Source: Vulcanimicrobium sp035943995
Lineage (GTDB): Bacteria; Vulcanimicrobiota; Vulcanimicrobiia; Vulcanimicrobiales; Vulcanimicrobiaceae
DNA: 64,000 nucleotides
NCBI GenBank assembly: GCA_035943995.1
Contig: DASZBS010000121.1
Coordinates: forward strand, 134,392 to 198,391
Reading direction: 5' to 3'
The translations under genes were made by a program, and so were the position numbers. How positions within the stretch are numbered: the first letter of the stretch is position 1; each line of letters starts with the position of its first letter. The notes under the pieces were generated by a model. It was given only the letters and a program-made list of their open reading frames with translations, was not told where the DNA came from and did not search any database. This document shows, piece by piece, positions 61,201-64,000 of the stretch.

Positions 61201-64000
61201 ACGGCTTCGGTAGGGCCGTAGAACTCGAACACCCGCGCCTGCGGGAAACGCGCCGTCAGCTTGCCGAGCAAACGCTCGGGGACGGCCTCGCCGCCCACCA
61301 GAATCGTGTGCAGCGAGCCGTATTCGGTCGCGCCGAGCGAATCGAGCCAGGCCTCCATCAGGGTCGGCACGGCATGGAACACCGTCGCATGCTGCGTGCG
61401 CACTCGCAGTTGCTCGATGTCTTTGACCTGAGCGCTGCCGAGCAGCAGGGTGCAACCGCCGGTCACCAGCGGCATGAGCAACTCGAAGAGCGCGATGTCG
61501 AACGCCGGCGAAGCCAGGTTCGTCACGACATCGCTAGGACCGAAGCCGAGGTCGAGCTGCGCGCCCAACAACCGCGAGCACAGCTGCTCGTGGCTCACCA
61601 TCACGCCCTTGGGAACGCCCGTCGACCCGGACGTGTAGATCACGTATGCCAGATCTGAGGGCGCCGCAGCGCCCCGCAGATCCGACGCCGCTTCTGCCGA
61701 CCAAACGTCGGCGTCGGCAACGACGTCGACCACGCGCGCCGGCGACTGCCGCAGCAATTCGGCGCGGTCCTCGGCGACGCGCTCGTGCGTGAGCACCACC
61801 GGCGGCGCTGCATCGGCCAGCATGAACGCCAGCCGCTCTTGCGGATATGCCGGGTCAAGCGGCACGTAGACGCCGCCCGCCTTGAGCACACCGAGCACGC
61901 CGACGGCGAACTCCAGGCTGCGCTCCATCAGCACGCCGACGCGCGTCTGCGCTTGCACACCCAGCGCCTGCAGATGACGCGCCAACCGATTCGCGCGCGC
62001 GTTGAGCTCGCCGTAGCTCAGAAGCTCGCCGCCGAACTCCAGCGCCGGCGACTCCGGCGCATGCCAGACTTGCTCCTCGAACAGCTCCTGCACGCAAACC
62101 ACGCCCGCATATTCCGCTTCGGTCGCATTCCACTCCACCAGCACTTGCGCGCGCTCGCGCTCGGGAACCACCTCGACGCTCGACAGCGCGCGTGCCGGTT
62201 CGCGCTCCAGCGCGTCGACCATGCCGGCCAACGCGGTCTGCATGTAGCCGCACAACCGGTCGGGGTCGACGGACGCGTCGGACTTCACCGACAAGCTCAG
62301 CTCGTCGCCGTGGTCGTTGACCGACATCCCGATCGGGTAGTTCGTGCGCTCCTCGCCGCTCAGGACGGCGATGCCCCGCCACGCCTGCTCGACGTCGCTC
62401 GAGGCTGCGTTCTTGCTCGCGCCATGGCGATAGTTCAACAGCGAGCTGAACAGCGGCGTCGAACCCGGCACGGCGCTGCAGCGCTGCGCCAAAGCCAGCG
62501 GTGCGTGCTCGTGGCGCAGCAACTGCGCGAGCAGCAACTGCGCGTGCTCCACGCTCTCCCGCACGCCCCGATCGCCGATTTGCAGGCGCACCGGCAGCGT
62601 GTTCATGAACATCCCCAGCGCGCGGCCCGAACCTTCGCCCTGCATGCGCCCGAACAGCAGCGTCCCGAACACCACGTCGTCGCGCCCGGACACACGTGCC
62701 AGCACGCGCGCCCACGCGACGTGGCAGATGCTCGCCGTGCTTACACCGACCGCGCGAGCGACACTCCGCAGCCGCTCCGCCAATACCGCGTCGACCACTT
62801 CGTACGTCTGCCGCGTCGTCGAACCGTCACGATGCACGTCGACCAAGCCGAACGGCGCTGTCGGCTCGTCGACATCCGAGAGCATCTCGCGGAAGAACTG
62901 CTCGTGCTCCTCGCGGCTGACGCCCAGCCGTGCTTGCGCGATGAAGTTCCGGAACGGCACCGATGCCGGCAGCTCATCCGCCCGTCCGAGCAGATGCGTC
63001 TCGACCTCGTGCTGCATCAGGTCCATCGCCGTATGGTCGCCCAGCAAATGGTGCTTGAGCAGGACCATCGACCACGCGCCGGCCGCACCGTCGCGCGCGA
63101 CGTACGCGCGCATGATCGGCGCCTGCCGCACGTCCAACCGGAAATGGCGCGGGTTGAACCGGGCCGCCAACTGCTCGACGACGTCACCGGCCGACGCATC
63201 GACGGTGACTTCTTCCACCGCCAGCGGCGCGCGGCGCAGTACGACCTGCACCGGTTCGGGCAAGCCTTCCCACGCGACGGCGGTGCGCAGCACGTCATGC
63301 CGCGCGATCACCGCTTCGAGCGCCTGGAGGTACGCATCCAATCGCTCGCGGCTCTCGAAGCGATAACCCGTGCGCGAAAGGTACGGATCGCCCTCACCGC
63401 CGAGCAGATGATGGAACAGAATCCCTTCTTGCAGCGGCGCGAGCGGATAGATGTCTTGAACGTTCGCCGCTCCGCCGGGGACCGCCGCAACGATGCCGGC
63501 GATCTCCGTCGCGTTGAGCTTCACCAGCGGCAGCATCTCCGGCGCGATCGTCGTGCAATCGGCCGGAATCGCGTTCGGCGGGATGGCAACGTCCAGGCTC
63601 TCGTCGCGAACCTCGGCCGCCAGCGCGCTGAGCGTTGCCGAACCGAAGAACGCCGCCGCGTCCACGTGCAGACCTACCTGCCGCAAACGCTCCAGCGCAG
63701 CCACGACGAGCAGCGAGTGCCCGCCCAGCTCGAAGAAGTTGTCGTTCCGGCCGACCCGCTCCACCGCGAGCAGCTCGCGCCAGATCGCCGCCAGCGTCAA
63801 CTCGACATCACCGGCCGGCGCTTCGTACGCACGCGAGACGTACGCGCTGTCGTCCGGTGCGGGCAACGCCCGCCGGTCGAGCTTGCCGTGCGCCGTGAGC
63901 GGCAGCACATCCAGCTGGACGTATGCCGCGGGGATCATGTACTCGGGCAACGTCGCGGCGACATGGCTGCGCAGTTCCTCCGCACCGGGCGCGCCCAGCG
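49251..64000 (-). CDS. Giant nonribosomal peptide synthetase, N-terminus beyond the window
   Basis: More than 4,900 residues are visible; the frame is open at base 64000. Order: end of an A domain and carrier (module 0), then four full C-A-PCP modules and a final C domain. The C domains of modules 1-4 begin with YPLAPLQ(E/G)GILFHH, then GDPYL, the HHxxxxxGD motif of dual epimerisation/condensation domains, and carry HHLLGDH rather than HHxxxDG as second motif. The terminal C is ordinary (HHIISDG). Pocket codes by hand: modules 1-3 D-I-F-H-L-G-F-I-I-K, module 4 D-V-W-H-M-S-L-V-D-K (serine). Each PCP has FFELGGHSLL. No E, methyl-transfer or oxidase domain is seen, and no MbtH-like gene lies in the window. 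Confidence 0.93.
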   Translation of the reverse strand, partial: LGAPGAEELRSHVAATLPEYMIPAAYVQLDVLPLTAHGKLDRRALPAPDDSAYVSRAYEAPAGDVELTLAAIWRELLAVERVGRNDNFFELGGHSLLVVAALERLRQVGLHVDAAAFFGSATLSALAAEVRDESLDVAIPPNAIPADCTTIAPEMLPLVKLNATEIAGIVAAVPGGAANVQDIYPLAPLQEGILFHHLLGGEGDPYLSRTGYRFESRERLDAYLQALEAVIARHDVLRTAVAWEGLPEPVQVVLRRAPLAVEEVTVDASAGDVVEQLAARFNPRHFRLDVRQAPIMRAYVARDGAAGAWSMVLLKHHLLGDHTAMDLMQHEVETHLLGRADELPASVPFRNFIAQARLGVSREEHEQFFREMLSDVDEPTAPFGLVDVHRDGSTTRQTYEVVDAVLAERLRSVARAVGVSTASICHVAWARVLARVSGRDDVVFGTLLFGRMQGEGSGRALGMFMNTLPVRLQIGDRGVRESVEHAQLLLAQLLRHEHAPLALAQRCSAVPGSTPLFSSLLNYRHGASKNAASSDVEQAWRGIAVLSGEERTNYPIGMSVNDHGDELSLSVKSDASVDPDRLCGYMQTALAGMVDALEREPARALSSVEVVPERERAQVLVEWNATEAEYAGVVCVQELFEEQVWHAPESPALEFGGELLSYGELNARANRLARHLQALGVQAQTRVGVLMERSLEFAVGVLGVLKAGGVYVPLDPAYPQERLAFMLADAAPPVVLTHERVAEDRAELLRQSPARVVDVVADADVWSAEAASDLRGAAAPSDLAYVIYTSGSTGVPKGVMVSHEQLCSRLLGAQLDLGFGPSDVVTNLASPAFDIALFELLMPLVTGGCTLLLGSAQVKDIEQLRVRTQHATVFHAVPTLMEAWLDSLGATEYGSLHTILVGGEAVPERLLGKLTARFPQARVFEFYGPTEAVIISTRYRADGAALKGVTHCIGRPFANTRTYILDERLQPTPIGVGGELYIGGAQVALGYLNRAELTDERFIASPFVDGDRLYKTGDLARYLPDGNIEFLGRNDFQVKIRGFRIELGEIEARLWSYPGVREAAVVALEDRAGEKRLVAYYTAFDALGAPGAEELRSHVAAALPEYMIPAAYVHLDALPLTAHGKLDRRALPAPDDGAYVSRAYEAPAGEIELTLAAVWRELLAVERVGRNDNFFELGGHSLLVVAALERLRQVGLHVDAAAFFGSATLSALASAVRDESMEVAIPPNAIPADCTAIAPAMLPLVALNAAEIAGIVAAVPGGAANVQDIYPLAPLQEGILFHHILGGDGDPYLGRSTYRFESRERLDAYLAALEAVIVRHDVLRTAVVWEGLPEPVQVVLRHAPLTVEEVSADPSAGDVAEQLADRFNPRHFRLDVRQAPIMRAYIARDGVGAGWAMVFLKHHLLGDHTAMEVMQHEVETHLLGRADELQAPVPFRNFIAQARLGISREEHEQFFREMLSDVDEPTAPFGLVDVRRDGSTTRQTYEVVDTVLAERLRSVARSVGVSTASICHVAWARVLARVSGRDDVVFGTLMFGRMQGAGSDRALGMFMNTLPVRLRIDGRGVRESVEHTQLLLAQLLRHEHAPLTLAQACSAVPASTPLFSSLLNYRHGKPRKKDEDEAWKGFASRGGEERTNYPIGMSVNDHGDELSLSVKSDASVDPDRLCGYMQTALAAVVDALENEPARALTSVEVIPERERRQVLVTWNATERPYPAASICVHELFEEQASRAPESAALEFEGERLSYGELNGRANRLARHLQTLGVQAQTRVGVLMERSLEFAVGVLGVLKAGGVYVPLDPAYPQERLAFMLADAAPPVVLTHERVSGDRAELLQQSPARVVDVVADADVWSAESASNLPGAAAASDLAYVIYTSGSTGAPKGVMVSHQQLCSRLLGVQRDLGFGPSDVLTNLASPAFDIALFELLMPLVNGGRSLLLGGTQVKDIEQLRARTQHATVFHAVPTLMEAWLDSLGASEYGSLHTILVGGEAVPERLLLKLTARFPQARVFEFYGPTETVIISTRYRADGAGPAAVAHCIGRPFANTRTYILDARLEPAPIGVGGELYIGGAHVARGYLNRAELTAERFVASPFVAGDRLYKTGDLARYLADGNIEFLGRNDFQVKIRGFRIELGEIEARLASYPGVREVAVVALEDRAGEKRLVAYYTALDTLGAEELRSHVAAALPEYMIPAAYVQLDALPLTPHGKLDRRALPAPDDSAYASRAYEAPVGDVELTLAAVWRDLLKVERVGRNDNFFELGGHSLLVVAALERLRQVGLHVDAAAFFASGTLSALANEARDESSEVAIPPNAIPADCTAITPDMLPLVALNAAEIDTIVAAVPGGAANVQDIYPLAPLQGGILFHHILGGDGDPYLGRSTYRFESRERLDAYLQALEAVIARHDVLRTAMVWERLPEPLQVVLRRAPLTVEEVSVDPSAGDVAEQLADRFNPRHFRLDVRQAPIMRAYIARDGEGDEWSMVLLKHHLLGDHTAMELMQHEIEAHLLGRVDELPAPAPFRNFIAQARLGVSREEHEQFFREMLADVDEPTAPFGLVDVRRDGSTTRQTYEVIDAALAERLRNAARSIGVSTASICHVAWARVLARVSGRDDVVFGTLLFGRMQGEGSDRALGMFMNTLPVRLRIDDRTVRESIAQTQLLLAQLLRHEHAPLTLAQACSAVPASTPLFSSLLNYRHGKPRKKDADEAWKGFAARGGEERTNYPIGMSVNDHGDELSLSVKSDASVDPDRLCGYMQTALAQLVEALESDPARTLASVEVVPERERAQVLVEWNATEAAYAGARCVHELFEEQASRSPELAALEFDGERLTYGELNARANRLARHLQALGVQGQTRVGVLMERSLEFVVGVLGVLKAGGVYVPLDPAYPQERLAYVVEDSAPVLLLTHGAAGAEVREAFARSGVPMIDVVTDAGRWSEQSASNLDAAAASDLAYVIYTSGSTGAPKGVMVSHEQLCSRLLGVQLDLDFGPSDVVTSLASPAFDIALFELLVPLVSGGCSLLLGSAQVKDIEQLRARTQHATVFHAVPTLMEAWLDSLGASEYGSLHTILVGGEAVPERLLGKLTGRFPQARVFEFYGPTEAVIISTRYRADGAALEGVTHCIGRPFANTRTYILDERLQPAPIGVGGELYIGGAQIARGYLNRADLTAERFIASPFVDGDRLYKTGDLARYLADGNIEFLGRNDFQVKIRGFRIELGEIEARLASYPGVREAVVLALEDRAGEKRLVAYYTALGVSDAPDAPGAEELRSHVAATLPEYMIPAAYVRLDALPLTAHGKLDRRALPAPDDSAYASRAYEAPVGDVELTLAAVWRELLKVERVGRNDNFFELGGHSLLVVAALERLRQVGLHVDAAAFFASSTLAALASEARDESFEVAIPPNAIAADCTTITPDMLPLVQLTAMEIAGIVAAVPGGAANVQDIYPLAPLQEGILFHHMLGGDGDPYLGRSTYRFDSRERLDAYLHALESIVARHDVLRTAVAWEGLPEPVQVVLRRAPLAVEEVSVDPTAGDVAEQLAARFNPRRFRLDVRQAPIMRAYVARDGAGDAWSMVLLKHHLLGDHTTMELMQHEVEAHLLGRAAELPAPVPFRNFIAQARLGVSREEHELFFREMLADVDEPTAPFGLVNVQGDGTGTRRTYQIIDAALAERLRNAARSIGVSTASICHVAWARVLASVSGRDDVVFGSVLFGRMQGGQGADRALGMFMNTLPVRLRIGERGVRESIEEAQLLLAQLLRHEHAPLALAQRCSSVPTSTPLFSSLLNYRHGKPRKKKGGDEAWKGIAARGGEERTNYPVTISVNDHGDELSLSAQTDASVDPDRLCGSMQTVLAQLVEALENEPARPLARIEVLSDREREHILVDWNATERLYPDVCVHELFEAQARTSPDATAVEDERAQLRYLELNERANRLARHLRARGVGPDVRVGVCMERSVEMAVALLAVFKAGGAYVPLDPAYPLERLAYVVEDSAPALVLTHEAVAVEVRETFVRSGAPAIDVVADAARWAGESGEDLARNGLRPTHLAYVIYTSGSTGRPKGAMNEHRAVVNRLLWMQEAYELSADDAVLQKTPFSFDVSVWELFWPLLSGARLVMARPEGHKDPEYLARIVHERSITTMHFVPSMLGYFLEQDAAAQCASLVNVMCSGEALPKSLVERFYEALPLVQLSNLYGPTEAAVDVTAWLCPRENVPANVPIGRPIANTRMYVLNDRREPAPVGVAGELYIGGVQVGRGYMNRPDLTAERFIANPFVAGDRLYKTGDLARFQPDGTIEYLGRNDFQVKIRGFRIELGEIEARLATYPGVREAVVTAPEDAMGEKRLVAYYTAPEEIGAQALRDHLLAALPDYMVPAAFVRLESLPLTPSGKLDRNALPAPDGSGYASRAYEAPAGEMETALAVIWSELLKVERVGRNDNFFELGGHSLLAMRVLSRVRQAFALEARLSDVFSHPTLGGFAQALATSTRSALPPLLPVDRSERIPLSFSQERLWFSVQLDPATSRAYHIPFGLPMKGELDVSALRRALNEIVARHESLRTTFAEVDGEAVQRIAAPDAGFQLVAHDLRGAPDAAAELQQLSARERQTPFDLQAGPLIRGRLITTEDDEHLLTVTAHHIISDGWSTGVFMRELNALYAAYRAGRPSPLPPLAIQYADYAVWQRRWLADHMLQDQVAYWQRTLAGVPALLELPSDRPRPAVSDHRGASLGFELDAETTARVKALSRRHGSTLFITLLTAWGALLARLSGQDDVVVGTQVANRLRPELEPLIGFFVNTLALRLDYSGSRTVSEMLNHVKERVIAGQDNQDIPFEQVVEVVNPARSLSYNAIFQTMFVWNNAERGGRALEGLEARSPSSGPASAASSQVDLTLELAERGDRIGGTVVYATALFDRETIERYCGYLQRIFVAMVEDES
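50600..53850 (-). repeat. NRPS module 4, serine-type
   Basis: About 3.25 kb. Dual-type C about 53850-52440, A about 52400-50830, PCP about 50790-50610. The C domain is of the same series as modules 1-3, but the A domain belongs to another group: pocket DVWHMSLVDK, matching the serine code of EntF at nine of ten positions. The PCP is followed by a standard C domain (about 50580-49280). Confidence 0.8.
53851..57102 (-). repeat. NRPS module 3 (tandem repeat)
   Basis: About 3.25 kb. Dual-type C about 57102-55680 (here YPLAPLQGG in place of QEG), A about 55660-54070, PCP about 54050-53855. Pocket DIFHLGFIIK. Its A domain carries AYVVEDSAPVLLLTHGA in the first half, like the serine module, while its pocket half matches modules 1-2, so it looks like a mosaic. 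Confidence 0.8.
57103..60342 (-). repeat. NRPS module 2 (tandem repeat)
   Basis: About 3.24 kb, closely similar in DNA to modules 1 and 3. Dual-type C about 60342-58930, A about 58910-57320, PCP about 57300-57105. Pocket DIFHLGFIIK. The epimerising motif reads HHILGGDGD. Confidence 0.8.
60343..63600 (-). repeat. NRPS module 1 (first complete tandem module)
   Basis: About 3.26 kb. Dual-type C domain about 63600-62180, A domain about 62170-60600 (YTSGSTG at 61620-61650), PCP about 60590-60345. The A pocket reads DIFHLGFIIK, identical to modules 2 and 3. The unit opens with AIPPNAIPADCT. Confidence 0.8.

Noticed and set aside
49113..61658. Several long plus-strand frames across the NRPS region
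   Set aside because: They repeat with the module period and have His/Arg/Gln-rich sequences without domains; they are antisense shadows of the synthetase.
63948..63950. ATG at 63950 as start of the large synthetase
   Set aside because: It lies inside the conserved end of an adenylation domain (LPEYMIPAAYV) and the frame is open to the edge, so the true start is beyond the window.
50600..64000. CRISPR or satellite-type repeat
   Set aside because: The regular 3.25 kb periodicity comes from NRPS modules, not from short spaced repeats.

Overview
The window is a GC-rich, tightly packed bacterial chromosome segment in which many neighbouring genes overlap by 1-4 bases. It has c-type haem and cupredoxin genes, TolC and a TonB-type barrel (so an outer membrane), an acidobacterial-type duplicated permease and many uncharacterised secreted proteins. 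This fits a Gram-negative, probably little-cultivated soil-type lineage; Eremiobacterota or Acidobacteriota-like groups are guesses only. No tRNA, rRNA or CRISPR array was seen. No gene-free stretch exceeds 300 bases; the longest are 274-281 bases (31809-32087, 43417-43690, 44736-45016) and each is described.

Layout. 1-5.5 kb: redox and copper genes (cytochrome-like barrel protein, cupredoxin lipoprotein, two-component system, SCO-type copper chaperone) beside a crotonase-fold gene cut by the window edge. 5.5-12.5 kb: secreted and transport functions (TonB-type barrel, duplicated-domain secreted protein, cytochrome P460, AraC regulator, peptide-binding lipoprotein, DUF2891). 12.5-19 kb: a trypsin/VWA/membrane-anchor fusion, a Rieske oxygenase and a protein with an extreme tryptophan/cysteine block. 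19-24 kb: thiolase and short-chain dehydrogenase, a small membrane protein, and an ABC-2 exporter with a FAD oxidase. 24-32 kb: a TIR protein, a large SARP/AAA/TPR regulator, a methyltransferase and small or propeller proteins. 32-37 kb: retropepsin-like protein, MsbA-like exporter, Spy-like protein and cation antiporter. 37-43.4 kb: a five-gene efflux operon (TolC, PadR, MacB/ADOP permease, adaptor, ATPase) with a clear sigma-70 promoter. 43.4-44.7 kb: a MITE-like element and a frameshifted AbiEii-type nucleotidyltransferase locus. 45-64 kb: a nonribosomal peptide operon that continues beyond the right edge.

The NRPS operon runs leftward: a giant synthetase of at least 4.9k residues, then an A-PCP-TE protein that completes a split last module, then a FAD-dependent halogenase. 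Visible are three near-identical modules whose adenylation pockets read DIFHLGFIIK by manual extraction (nearest to 4-hydroxyphenylglycine among codes I remember), one serine-type module, and a final serine-like module with an unusual pocket. The condensation domains of the four internal modules carry the extra N-terminal motif of dual epimerisation/condensation domains. The inferred product is a chlorinated peptide with a run of identical D-configured, possibly aryl-glycine, residues ending in Ser-Ser(-like).

Other patterns worth notice: direct TGAG repeats with 11-base period upstream of the cupredoxin, SCO and DUF1059 genes (12-base upstream of the DUF4430 gene), all pointing toward their genes; and CTAG tetranucleotides shared by convergent stop codons, one of which appears to have been split by a 274-base inverted-repeat element.
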